Shown here: one piece after another, positions 1-12,979 of the stretch
Layout: every line of letters begins with the position of its first letter
Numbering within the stretch: the stretch's first letter is position 1
Source: Tachypleus tridentatus
Taxonomy: Eukaryota > Arthropoda > Merostomata > Xiphosura > Limulidae
Direction of reading: 5' to 3'
Assembly (NCBI RefSeq): GCF_004210375.1
Contig: NC_134834.1
Location: 97,220,170-97,284,169 of the forward strand
DNA: 64,000 bases
The notes under the pieces: model-generated
Told to the model about the DNA's origin: nothing
Databases searched by the model: none
The model's input: only the letters and a program-made list of their open reading frames with translations
Program-made: the position numbers and the translations under genes

Positions 1-1974
1 TTCCTTCCCCTTCTTGTCTTTCATTATCTATCTCCTTTCCTTCTCCTTGAGATCCCCTGACATGTCTGCTTCTTTCAAAGACATCTTGGATTTTACTTTT
101 CATTGAGGTAATTTGCCAATTTCAGGTGCTTTCTTCAGACCTTGTTTTGCTCCATAGGTGTTTTGTTACATGCTTTTCCATCGCTTTCTTTTACTTGCCA
201 CCATCTGGTGGTGGTTTTTTCAAATAGCTTTATGGTAGTGGCTCTTGGTAACCAAAAGAGGACACATGGTCCAGCAATTTCTGCTTTTGTACTTTGGATC
301 TACTGTATTGGGCCCTGCTTTATCACATTCATCTTATTAGAAATCACGTGCTGGGTGCTTTCAATTCAGTCACAGATCCTCTTTCGTGCTCAAGTCCAAT
401 CTCTCTCATGGAATGATCATTTGAACCACTTCTTTTCAGAGAGCTTTGGCTTCTATTGAGTTCTACCCAATTAGATATTTTTGCCATGGAACTTGATATC
501 CACTTGCTCCTCTTTTGGTTGCTTGTACCACATCTACAGTCTCAGGCTGTCAATATGACTTTAGCCACGATTGATCTCATTCATACATTTACGTGTACCC
601 TCCCATGCAATTTTTTCATTGGGTGATTTCTCTGGTACACTTTACTCCTTGTCATGTTTTCCTGATTGCATCCCACTGACCAGCACGACCTTGGTTTCCA
701 AAACTCTAATCATACCAGTCCCTCTTGTTAACTATTCCCATTTATCTATCTTTCATGGACATGTACCAGCTCAGGTGGAAGGTCTTTTGTGTTGGTCAGA
801 TGGTAGGGTATTTCCTGTTGTTTAGTCCTCTGTGGCTTAGGTGGCAGAATTTCTTACCTGTCTCTTTGATCATGAGTTTTTGGTCTCCTAGTCTGTGGAC
901 CTTATTGGTCAGTTTTGTTTGCTGTTGACATTTCATTTATCCTTTATCATTGTACCTACCTTCTCCTTATTCCCCAATATCATAGTGCCTCAAAAGAGTT
1001 GTTTCTCCTTTTTTCCTCTTTTCCTACATCCTATTTCCCATCTGTACCCTTGTTTGGATCCTGATAGACTGCCGTGTCCATTCCAGATCTTATGATGTGG
1101 TATTACATTTACAGCTACATTGTGGAGTACATACACTTCTCTTTTTATTCCATGGCACACCTTATCCATTCATGATCTTTCCCCCTCTTCTTTACAGATT
1201 TTGTCCACCTTCTGGTTCATTTGACCTAGTTCTCTATACTTGCTTTCTTCTATACCTTGTTCCATGTGTTCTCCAATCAAAATCATCATATTGCATATTC
1301 TCTCACTTCCCATCTTTGTCATCTTTTGAAGGAAATTTTCCAAGCTGGTATATAGACCATGAACAGTACATTTGTTTCCCATTATCTTCGTCCCATCATA
1401 CTTTTGTCCACGTCTGGGTTTTGTCTTCCACTTGTGGAAGTACCAGAGACTTTGGGGCATCTTTTTCATATGGCTCCCACTCTGTGATGGGTGATGCCTG
1501 ACCAGGTATTCTTCAATAACAAGACCCACATTGTACGTAATGCTGACTCAAGATCTCTCATCCATCACTCCTTTAGAGATGGGGTGTTCCACAAGATAGC
1601 TGGAAGGTTTTCTACCTCAAGGTTGTTACTTCACAAACATATTTGTTCTAGACTGTACCACCCATAGACTGCATGGGTAAGGCAATGAATAACTCTGTAT
1701 GGTCTGCTTTTTGAAATAGGATATTGTGATCACCCATTGCACTGTCTTTGATGATGATGGTTCTATAGACTCTCCAAATCATTTTATTCCCCCACAAATG
1801 TAGTATGGGGGTCCTTACCACATTCCTGTTTCAAGTTGCTGGGATGATGATGCACCATGTAGGTTTTTAATTAGTTTTCATTAAACAGTCAGATATAACC
1901 ATGCTGGTGTAGACATGAAATGGTTTCCACAGACACTGATGTGTCCCCTAATTGGTGCACATGGCCTCATGACT

Positions 1975-2480
1975 ACAATACATAAGAGTTGATCCCTCTT
2001 ATTATCAAATGGTGTATCCTCTTGACACTGTTTATACAATGATAGGAATTGAACCATCTCCTTCCTGGCTGACTAGCTTCCTGACCCTATATGTGTAATT
2101 ACTGGAATTGGTTCATCACTTTTCTGGATGACATGACCTCTTGACCCAATATACCCAATTACAGGAATTGAACCATTACCTTTCTGGATGACCTGGCTTC
2201 ATGATAGTACGGGAGTTGATCCGTTACCTTTCTTGGATAACTTGGCCTCATAATACCCTTTACAATATCACAAGAGTTGATCCACCATCCTTCTGGATGA
2301 TGTGGCCTTCTTATGCTATTTACATATCTAACAATACCCCCATCTACTGGAGTTGATCCATCACCTCAGAAGCTGTTGGGGCCTCCTTATATTATATACA
2401 CTATCATGAAGTTTATCCATCATCACTCTGGTTGACATGGCCTCTTACTATTCTTTTGCCAATATAGTGAGTTTATCTAT
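1975..2480. repeat. Degenerate tandem repeat, roughly 60-80 bp period
   Basis: A recurring phrase of the form GAATTGAtCCATcACC-TTTCTGGATGAC-TGGCCTC appears at least six times, with wide divergence and changing spacers, between about 1975 and 2480. Good copies start near 2046, 2106, 2166, 2215, 2274 and 2348. It looks like an old minisatellite inside the decayed repeat block. No reading frame persists through it. Confidence 0.55.
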
Positions 2481-4870
2481 TACCTCAGGCCTCTGTTACA
2501 CATTTCATAACTATCAGAAATACATTTTCAAAATAGGAAAAATTATAATGCTCAAAAAATGTAAAAGTATTAAAAACTAAAACAAATTATTTATTATTTA
2601 ATTACCTGTTTCCCTTGTTCCATTTATCTACATCGCTACTAAGTTGTAGCGAGTCTTCTAATTGGGACTTAACAAGACCAATTTTTTTCTCTTGGGTGTT
2701 TTTCATTTACCTTATTAATGTTCTTTGAGAAATAACTGTTCGTGTTGGCTATCATGATGTAATTAAATTTCTAAAGGGTATGGACTCAAGAACTCTAAAT
2801 GACAAAAACTCTGAAATTACAAAGTCCAATATTTGCCCATTCAATTTTTTTTGTTGAGACATTTGAGAGATTTGTCCAAATATTAGGAGCTATTTTTTCC
2901 TCTTTATAATGAACTGCAAGATTTTTAGGTTGTTATCATTACTATCAGTTGCTTTCACTGTTTGTTTGTTTGTTTTGTGATGCACCATGTTTCACTGAAG
3001 ACTCAAAATTCTTTATGATGGAGAAATGTTTTTTTTGTAAGTTGCTTGTAGATTTACTGTTCACATGGAACATTTTTTTGAAAGGCAAGCAAAGCAAGCA
3101 TTAAAATGATAAGTTTTTCCAGTAAACTTAAGTATTTGTTGAGATGTGGCCATGGATTTTGTGGAGTCTTCATCAAACAGCTGACAATTTTATTTGACAT
3201 AGTGCTGCACTTCCCACTGTGATAGCTTAAAGACAATTAACATAAAATGCACATCAAAGGCATCCTTTATTAGTGTGATGACCCTCACTATATGTTTACA
3301 AATTCACAAGTTGACTGAAACATGCTTCAAGAGGATAAAATATGATTAATCTGCTATTGTTTCAATATTACTGCTGTTTAAAGAATATATAATTTAAATT
3401 TATGGTTATTGTTTTAACTAGATATGTTTAATTACTAATTTTTATTAGTTTATATTATTAAGTAGGCTGTAATATTACAATTAAAATATATAACAAATGA
3501 CACACTGTTTTGACTAAACGTTTAATGTTACCAAAAGCATTACTAAATTTGTGAAGCAGTGTCATTATTTTGAATGTCATTAGAAGCGTAATGTTGTTAG
3601 TAATGACGTTATTGCTCAGCAGTGTAAATCAAGAGAACAAACTTCAGTTTGATGTTATTTGAATGAGAAAATACAAAAATGACAGCCAACTTGCATAAAA
3701 TAGAGGTGATAGAAACAGATATTTTTAATTAAAACTGTGATATGTATCACAAGATTTAAATAACAGAAGTGTTTTCTTTGTTTAATTTGTTTTCTTTAAA
3801 GATGTAAAGCTTACATGTCTGAACAATAACTCACTTTTCTACACAGATTGGCTGTCTTACTCGTTCATCTGACCGAGAGATTTGCAAGCCTTGAGGCAAC
3901 TCCCACTTAATTTCATCTGGTTTAACGAGAATAATGATGTAATGTGTCAAAAGCCCTCCATCAGATGGAGAATGACACAGTTTCCATACACAGTAGCTTC
4001 TCCTATACATTTGAATTTGTGATAGTTTCGTTCTTTTCCTCAATGTTGTATTGAATGGGTGTGTTTAAATTTCGTGTTTGAGTTCAGTTTGTAGAGATTT
4101 CCATTGTTAATGAAATTTTCATTTTCTTTAGGTTTTTTTTTAAAAGCTTTAATTTCTTATCCTGAATTCTCATATTACTATGGGTTTTACTTAGTCCTGT
4201 GTGAGTGATTTTGTTCAAACACAAGCTTTCTTTCTACTATGTCTTTTGGAATTTCATTAACTGTTGGGAGCATTGCAGCCATTATTCAGTGAGTTGTGAA
4301 TTACCACATTTTTACTGGGCCTCATGCCCCCACTCTGTTGGCAAAAATCCTTTCTCCTCAATTGGAAATGATCATTTGAACTACCACTTTAACTTGATTT
4401 CCTTTAGGTAGTGTCTTATCATTCCAGTTTTTTTTTCTGGATTTCAATCTCATGTATATTCCTTCCCTAATCTTTCTTTATTATTTCTTGTTTTTTACTA
4501 CATAATCCACATTTCTTGAGGTTTACCTTGTTTTTCTTTGATACTTTTAATGGTATTTAAACTGTTTCTTTTCTTTAATAGCTCTTTTTCTCATCCAAAT
4601 TTCTCACCTACCTTCATCTTTGTGACTGTTTGTGTCCTGACTTGTATACTTTTATCCTTTTCTTTTCTAGGTTCCCTGTCCTTGGTATCGATTTGGTAAA
4701 CTTAGGAATAGGGTCCTTTAATTTCTATTTTGCTTTCTGGTTTCCCATTTTTGCCCTTACCTTTATTAATTTCTGCATTTTCCCTTTAAACTCTGACCTT
4801 TTTCTGTGACACTTCTTTGTGCTTCAGATTGGTTTTCGGAAGATGTTCATTCCCTTCTTTCTGCCAACTT

Positions 4871-5146
4871 TGGGCCCATCATAGCCAGGTGGTTAAGGTA
4901 CTCAACTTGTAATCTAAGGGTCACAGGTTTGAATCACCATCGCACCAAACATGCTCACCCTTTCAGTTGTAGGGGCATTATAACGTGGTGGTCAATCTCA
5001 CTATTCTTTGGTAAAAGAGTAGCCCAAGAGTTGGAGGTGGGTGGTGATGACTAGATGCCTTTCCTCTAGTCTTACACTGTTAAATTAGGGAAGGCTAGCA
5101 CAGGTAGTCCTCAAGTAGCTTTGCGAAAAATTCAAACCAAACCAAT
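4871..5146 (+). mobile_element. tRNA-derived SINE, near complete
   Basis: The head is tRNA-like, with an A-box-like TAGCCAGGTGG at 4882-4892 and a B-box-like GGTTTGAATC at 4926-4935, followed by a non-tRNA body and a tail ending in CAAACCAAACCAA. From memory it matches an abundant horseshoe crab SINE. A split relative lies at 23381-23830. These polymerase III boxes are internal to the repeat; this is not a functional tRNA gene because the cloverleaf 3' half is absent. Confidence 0.8.
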
Positions 5147-8100
5147 CATTATACATAACTAGACCATCTTTGCCAACTTTACCTTTTCCACTTCTTCTAT
5201 TCCATCTCTTCTTACTTTGTTTCCCTGTTGTAGGGACTTATTGGGTTAGATTCCATTAATTTTTACTGTATTTCTTCTTCTTGTGTACATTGTATTTGTT
5301 GAGTTATCCTTTTTTGCCTGGATATCTTCTGTGGCTTTAATTTCTTCCTGATTACCTGAACTGACATTATATGATATCTGTCCTCATTGTCTTTTTAGGT
5401 TTTTCTTCTTTCTTGACATTGCCATTTATTCCATACCTCATTTGGATTGGTTTACCCCTAAACTTTTCATTCCCAGTTCTTGGCCTTTATTTTTCCCATT
5501 TTTTTCTCCACCAGAAATCTCCTTCATGAACCTTATTGTCAGTTACCCATCTCTTTTACTGTTATTGTTCTCATTTTATCTTGACAGCCAATTTGTGTTT
5601 CTTCTCTTTGTCTTTCTCCTCACTTTTCTTCCTATTTCTTTTGTTGGCTATAGTCGATGTGTTAGACACGTTTCTTCACACCACTCTTGCTTGTCCTTAA
5701 TAGTTATTCTACATTCTAATTATCATACTTATGTCTCCTCATTCTTTGGTCTTTCCTTCAATTTAATGTCGGTCCTTTTTGGCATTGTGAGGGCCTTCAT
5801 TTGCCAAATTCTTGGTCCAGGACTGACATTTCTTTTCTTAGATGATTGAGTTCTCTTGGCCCACTTTCATATGGTTTTCTTTTCTTGTTCCTACCTTCTT
5901 TTACTGGAGGCTACTTAGCTATGGGGGGAGGGAGAACTTAACCCGAGATCTAAGTACTTTTTTATACCTACTAAATATTTGCTACTTCTAGGAGTTTTCT
6001 TCAACTCTTTTTTTATCTGAGTTTAGCCCTTTTCTATTCGTCTGCAAACAATAACATTTTTGGTCACCTTGTTTGTCACTTCTTATTTTTTTCCCGTGTG
6101 AGAAGTTCTTTTGCTTTTAGGAATTGTCATGGTGACTGAACCATCTCTATACTACTTTTGGTTTTCTCTTACTGCTTCTCAAACCAGATCTCTCTCTCTC
6201 TTCTTCACCAATGCTTCCTCCTGTGATTAAGGAATGTCTCTGGACAAAGGCAGAACTTCTGACATTTGGATGTGGGATAAGTTTTCACTCCACATCAAGG
6301 ATTCCTGTTCTTACTTATCAATCACTTTATTGTATTCCATTTATTCAACTCCATGGTTGCTTCATAGATCAATAATGTGAGAGGCACAATTTCTGAGACC
6401 TTTCCTCATGAGCATCAAACATACATTTCTGGGCTTATTCACATCAGGTTTGACTTATTGTCTGTCATTTGTCGTAAGCTTAAAACTATGCTTATCATTC
6501 ACTTCCTACCTGTATTCCTCCATCATATTTTCCCTCTGTCTTGCTTCACTTTCATATATCCCTTTTTTTTCTTAAAGAATATTTTCTGTACATATTCCAG
6601 TGTGGGACTTGCCCATTTCGTTGTTGTTGCACTATGTTTATTTGTCATTGAAAGTGGTGGGTCTTTCATCATTGACCAACACACCATTCTTTTATACTTG
6701 GTCATACTGTGTAACACATTTCTCACTTTTTTCTTCTTTTAATCAAACTGTTCATTCACTCTCTGCCTTGTTTATGGCCTTTCTTCTTTCATGGTTCCAG
6801 TGTATTTCCTTCCCTGTACATTCTATCTGTTTTGCTTCTTTTTTTCTCTGACCCCTCACCTGACTTTCATGCCTAAATGAGACCTAAACAGGGATTTGCA
6901 CACTCCCTCACATGCCCTGTTTGAGCTCTAGGTGTTTTTTGCTTTTGTTGCATCTTTCTCTCCAGTCTTACTTCATCTTTATCATCTGCTATTATCAGTT
7001 TCATTTTCTTTCTTTAGATGCTTCTCACACCTTTTTCCATTATACATATATACTTCTCTCCTCAGATTGATTTCTTCACATTATTCACCACTTTTCTCAT
7101 TCACTTGCATCCCGCCTCCACTGAGTGTGAAACATTTCCTCCATATGTGAGTTACTCTCCATACATGCATCTCTCATTATTCACACCATCTGCACTTTTG
7201 TCTGCTGATGGATTTCAGCTTCCACTGGTTGCCATTCATCAGTACCTCTGCCATCTTTGAGAATAATACACACAACTACCTTAACAGGAGTCCTTTTTGA
7301 TTAAATAGGATCCCACAAACTACCTAGTGTTGCCTTGTAGGTGTTCTTAACCAAATTTTGCATTGAGCCAACATACAGAAAACACTCATACCATCTGCTC
7401 TTGATCTACCAGTACCCATTGCAAGATGGGATATTCTATAAGACCATTTGAGATATTACCCTGGTACACATATTTACTCAGTTGTCTGATCCAAACCAAA
7501 CCTATTTCATGGACTGTCATGGAAGAAGCCAGCACCAGGGAAATATTCTGCTCTCTTCTTTTGTTTGTGCTTTCTTGCTTTTTTTGAAATATCTTTATGG
7601 CAGGAAATTTGATGAGAATCTGGGTACTTTATTTGGTCTTCCTAACTCAAATTTTCTTCCCCTTCATCAGTGGATCATGGAAGACTTTTGCCACTTACCA
7701 ATTCGTAAGTGCTAGAATAGTGGACCAAGGAAACTCCTTACTGGTTTAGCTTGGCACAATACAATGGGAAGCGATGTGGCATTGGCACTCTCAGAGTAAT
7801 GTGAGCCACAGTACTAAACTGTAACTCACACCATTTGTGCCCTCCTCCTGCAATCAGTCTCTTTAGTTGAGAACAGGTGAGCACATAACGTACATCAAAC
7901 GTGATCCTCATCTAATGCGTCTTTCTTCTGCAGCTTGTGTCTCTTCAGTAACTGATGTACTTTCCTCCTCAAGCCAGCATCTGTATAGTGGAGTAAAGGC
8001 AAGCACACATATTGTGTAACTAATGGGTTCATCAACTGCTTGTGTGAAAGTGCTCAGATGGTCATGTTATCATTTCATCCATTCTGGTGATACGTGGAGT

Positions 8101-8420
8101 TCACTTGCCTCTTTCCTCCACATTCTGGGCAGAAAGTATTCCGTGGTCAAGACAAAATGTGGTCTACCATGGGTGTGCCTTTACCATCAGGTGTCATGCT
8201 CAGTGAGCTTTTCTTTATCTGCCTTCTAAATGGAGCTTATCTAGGTACACTGGCTCCTCCACCAATTTATGGTGGGATTCTAGCTAATCTGTGTGTAGAG
8301 TGAGCTATCATCTTAAAAGTTAACAACTTCTTAATCTGAAAATGTATTTCCAATACATATTCATTTCCTCACACATTCCAAACCATTCTTCCTACTTCCA
8401 GTGCACATTTTTGTCTTGTC

Positions 8421-8623
8421 TTGTTAAAAATTGAAGTTATCACAAGTGCAAGTATATGTAGGAAGATACCTGATCAGTATGTGGAGGAAGTGTCTATTGA
8501 AAATACATTTTCATGTTAACATTTGTGTCAGTATTGTCATCATGTAACACTTGTGTGTTAATATTGTGTTTTAGTAAATTTACTAGCACATTTTTATTTG
8601 TTTGTTATTCTTTTGTTATTTAG
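8421..8623 (+). other. Intron end with tandem acceptor TAGTAG
   Basis: A T-rich tract leads to TTATTTAGTAG. Two AG acceptors 3 bp apart (8622-8623 and 8625-8626) keep the same phase, so the choice adds or removes one codon. Nothing else is visible here. Confidence 0.6.
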
Positions 8624-9635
8624 TAGAGATCCTGACTTGACAGATGCTAATCAAAATAATGGTAGTTCTTCAGCCAGTGGAGGTTCTTTATCTAGCAGTG
8701 TAGGTACCAGCATCCTTACTTCCAGTGCCACAGCAGTCACTACTGTTAATAGCTCTTGTTCCAGTTCCCTCTATTCTAGCCTTACATCATTGCCTTCGGC
8801 ACATCATGACTTCAGCCTGGATGACCTCGGCCTTGACCTTTTTCCATCACCAAGCTGGAAACTGACTACAGAAAACAGTAGGGAAGGGCTTCCTACAAAC
8901 AGCACTGTATCCAATCTTTCCCCAGCCACTAGTGCCAGTGGTGGAAGTAACAGTAGGATGACTTTGGGCTCAATTCAGCAGGTCCAGTTGTCTAACAGTG
9001 CCTTCACAACTGAAATGTCACCCGTATCAAGATCTCCAACCCCTCAGTTGACCTCTTCAGGAAGCACTGGTGTTGGTCGAGCAGCTACACTTAGTTCATT
9101 CTCATTTAGTTCTCTTCAGTGCCCACCTTCAAATGGAAGAGCAACTCCTGTGACAATGGGACTGAAAAAAATGGAAAATGAAACTTGTGTCATATCAGAT
9201 GTTAATTCTGGTAATAGAAATATCTCTCTGATAGGTTTATCAGATCATAAAATGTCACTTGGAACCAATCCAAAGCTTAGGAACTTATTGACTCAGAGTG
9301 CTGAGAGAACAGACTCTTCTTCTGGAAATTCTCCATTTTCAAAAATGTTCAATGTTTCTCAGAGTAATCTAGCTACAAGTCCTGAAAATGGATTAGAAAT
9401 GAGAGAAATGTCTGTTGCAACCGGTGATGACAATTCCAATGGTTCATCAAGAAATGTAATATTACGGGAACTTCTAAACCAAGATGAAGATGCTATGTCA
9501 GAACTTTCTGGTAAATCTCGCTTTCCTAGTGGAAGTGGTAAAAGTGGAATGTCTTTAGATATGGACAGTTTCAGAAGCGATACAAATATAGAAGCCTCTA
9601 AGAGGCCTGTCAACAATAACAATATGCTTAGAAAG
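8624..9635 (+). CDS. Nuclear receptor coactivator (p160/NCOA, taiman-like), Ser/Thr-rich and NR-box exon
   Basis: This is the first exon of the gene inside the window, about 337 codons. It starts at the TAGTAG acceptor in phase 2 and ends in phase 0 at AAAG|GTGAGC. The product is Ser/Thr/Asn-rich and low in complexity, with an acidic patch (DFSLDDLGLDLFPSPSW) and then two LxxLL motifs: LRNLL (9276-9290) and LRELL (9462-9476). The last three codons (LRK) begin a third motif, completed as LRKLL by the next exon. Three spaced LxxLL boxes after a Ser/Thr-rich linker are the hallmark of p160 coactivators, where they bind the AF-2 groove of ligand-bound nuclear receptors such as the ecdysone receptor complex. 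The upstream bHLH-PAS exons are not in the window. This exon lies outside the mirrored part, so only one copy is present. The gene assignment rests on motif order and remembered family similarity. Confidence 0.85.
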
Positions 9636-9848
9636 GTGAGCTGTCTTGATTAAGCATTATAGTCATTTTAATTCTTAAATTAAGGCTCAGTTTCATATAT
9701 CAAATGTGTCAGTATGATTATTGTGATTGAGGGTATAAACTTTCTTAAAGCAATTGCCTTAGGTTTATTGCCTGAGGATAAAGTGAAAGATAAACCAAAT
9801 CTATTTGCTATTTTGGAAGAATTACTTAATCAGTTAAAAAAAAGAACA

Positions 9849-10836
9849 TTAACCCCTTCAAACCCTAAAAGATTTTTTTGTGAAAATATCAAGTTTTATA
9901 TTATTACAAGTCTGAGTGAGAAGTGATTTTTATATTATGATTAAAATGTATTCTTTTTCCTAAAATCTCAGATATTACTTTTGTAATTTTTAAAAATTTC
10001 TAAGTACATTTTAGATGTTTGTTCTCCATAAAATTTTATATTTTTTCAGTTATTTTCTTTATCCTAACTGTGCAGGGTCAATTTGACCAACCTCATAACC
10101 ACCAGAAAAAGCAGGAAATAAACACTAATTATGCTTTTTTCATTCTAGAATGACTACAAATTACAATGCAAAAACACGAATGTTTAGTCTGAATAGCTTA
10201 AGTCTCATAACATTATATCTGTTTATATTATTTTTATTATATTGACCTTCCAGTCATGCCTGGTTAAAATTATAGAAGTTGCATTGATGAAGCAGTGCAC
10301 GTGCACCCGTCTATTTACAACAACCTTTGTACTTGTTTGCTGCTTATCACAGGTTGCTAATCCTGTTTAATTTTGGCACATAGAGGATGTGAAACAAAAT
10401 GCAGTTTTTTAGGTTTTTTTATATACATTTGAAATAACCAAAACATCATAAATAACTATACTGAAACCACAGAATTCCACTATAATTTATTAAGCTTAAT
10501 AACTAAGCTGTATTTAGATTTTAAAAAAGTATGTCATTTTGATCAAACCTAAAGATACAACATACTTGCATGAAACCTTGACTTGAAAGAATAAAGTGAC
10601 TTTTCTAGAACTTCTAAATGGCTGAGAAAGCCACTAGGGGGACATTCCAAGCATTTGATTGGTTATTCATATGTCATATATTGAAGTTAGTGTATATAAG
10701 GGACCATTTATAAAAATGGAAAGAGGTGAAAGAGGCCACTGTGTTTGATTCACTACATAAGCCATATCTCAGCAGATGAAACAGATATGAGGCTCTTATT
10801 ATGTATTTGATCCACGAACCATTAAGAAAGGGTTAA
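9849..10836. mobile_element. Possible piggyBac-like non-autonomous element (weak)
   Basis: TTAA at 9849-9852 is followed by CCCCTTCAAACCC. About 980 bp downstream the complement of TTAACCCTTTCTTAATGG ends in TTAA at 10833-10836. TTAA target sites and CCC(T/C)T ends are typical of piggyBac-type elements. The terminal repeats match only over the first few bases and TTAA is common in AT-rich DNA, so this could be chance. There is no transposase frame inside. Confidence 0.25.
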
Positions 10837-12979
10837 GAAGCAGTTTTACGCCATTGATTTATAATTGTATACTAATATTTATGAGCTGTATGACTCTTGA
10901 AGTAAACTTTTTATAGCCACGTCAATTTACCATTAAACTGATTAATGACTGATATGAAATATTCTCTCTAAAGTTCTTGCAGAAAAATGTTATTGGTCAT
11001 CTTAAGTATATTCCTTGACAGGTAGTGTCTGATAGGTATTATTTGTTAACATTCTGCACAGCTTACTAGACAAGAATATTCTACAATTTTATCAGTAAAT
11101 ATTTACTTTAGTAGAGAAAAGTTTGTGTTATTAGGTTTTTTGGGAAAATGGGTGCTATGAAAACCTTTTATGTACACAAACACACATATGCACACAACTT
11201 AAAAAAATTATATCTTTTGGAGAAGTAATGGGCAATGAATTTGAATAACTGATGTAGTTGGTTACCTAAGAGGATCGTTTGTAAAATAATAATAAATCAG
11301 ACTTACAGTTAACTTGATTTACATCACAAAAGTAATTTATTTATTTTCTCCACAGCGAGAAATACTGTTTTTATATTGTTTCTTATTTTGTCTTTCAAAC
11401 ACTTTTCATTTGGCTGCCATTGGCTCGAAATCTGATGGAGAACTAATGTGCACAGGCATCTTTTAATTTTTTATTTAGGCCTTTTAAGGATTTTATGGGG
11501 TCAAAGGCCAAACAACCCTAAAATGTATATTGTGGGTTCCTGTGCAGTAATGTTTACAGTAATTAAGATAAAAGTTGGCAGTAATATGAAATTTTATGAG
11601 CCCAACACATTGACTATAAAAGAGTTATATTTGCTCATTTCAAGTCCTCTTTTTATGGCAGGTCAGAGTTCAGAAAAATGCATAATTGGGGGAGGGGAGG
11701 GGGTTGATCAGTTACTCACACAATTTCTTTACCAGTTTAACATTAACAGATTAAAATGTTTTAGTGAATACAGAGTGGTCATAATGCTACAAAAATGTAA
11801 TTAACAATTACAGTATTATAACATATTCTGACCAATTTACATGGGATTTGGTACATATAAAGATACTTTTTTACCCGAAGAATTTTTATCTTTAGCTCAA
11901 TTTTTCAGTGAGTAAAGCAAAATTTGGTGTTTTCATGAACTTTTCATGTGTATGTCAACCAACTTCATGGGATTGGGTACAAATATGCCTTACTGCAGGT
12001 CCCAAGCAGTAATATATACATTTTTATTGGCAATGTTGGGATGGTGTTGTACAGACTCATTGTTCTTTTCCACGAATGTTCACCTCTTTAACTGAAATTA
12101 GTTTTTCTGATTATTACTGTTTTGATTATTCCAGTTATACAAGTATCTAAATTATAACCCTTATGATTTTGTATTATTTTTTGAACATTTAAGGTTGTTA
12201 AGCTAGCCTATTAGTATCACCACTCACAAATATAATAAGAAAGCTCCAATGATTACAGTTTTTGGCTGTTCGTGCTATCAAAGTTTCATGTGAAGGTAAT
12301 TAACAAATGAACTTGGTAATTAATTGATTTACAAATTTCACTAATTTCCATGTTTTATTTGGTATAGGAGTCACACCCAATGAAAAATAAAGATTTACTA
12401 AATTATAGAAGGTCTGCCCATTTAACATATGCAGTTTTTTTATTTCACTATAGTTAATTGCATGTGCTCAGTACTAGTTTTATGTAACTACAGTATGGCA
12501 TCCAAAGGCCAATTAGTCACCCAACCCATTTTTTTGTGATATAGTTTTTTTTTTAATGCATATTATTGTTTATCAAAATGTCTGTGAAAAAATATAGGTT
12601 GGTATGGAGTTCTCATTCGTGGTCAAATTGAGAAAAATTAAAAATTCAAGATGGTCACAACCAAATCAGAAAACTTCATTTAAATCTGTATCTTCACAAC
12701 TAGATGAGCTATAAACATGAATCAACTGTTGTTTTATGATTTTGCTTGTGAAAAAGCCATTTATGATGCTGTATGTAGACATATGCAAAATCAAGCATGG
12801 CATCCAAAATGCCCTTAGAATGAATTTTTGTCATATAAAAATATGAAATCAAATAACTCTAGACTAGAATGATGTGTCTATCAATTTATATGACAATCAA
12901 CTCATTGTATAAAATTACTCTCTTTATTACTTGAAGGCTTATTTAATCACATTCATTCACTTCATCTGACAAAGATTGG

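Larger units (their letters stand above)
1..8420 (-). repeat. Decayed interspersed-repeat block, unclassified
   Basis: This stretch has no intact gene. The + strand is strikingly T/C-rich and the minus strand A/G-rich, with only short broken frames on either strand; the longest minus frame is 119 codons at 1170-1529 and another lies at 6523-6726. Minus-strand translations read like Lys/Glu-rich remnants of a mobile-element protein, but I could not recognise a domain. The end near 8340-8400 resembles the stretch around 38010-38070 (both run through AAAATGTATTT and on to TCACAC-TTCC-like text), so the two blocks probably share a repeat family. A SINE (4871-5146) and a degenerate tandem repeat (about 1975-2480) lie inside. 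It is probably upstream intron of the coactivator gene. Orientation and class are inferred. Confidence 0.45.

Noticed and set aside
4882..4940. A tRNA gene
   Set aside because: The A and B box similarity belongs to a SINE head; the cloverleaf 3' half is missing and SINE body sequence follows.
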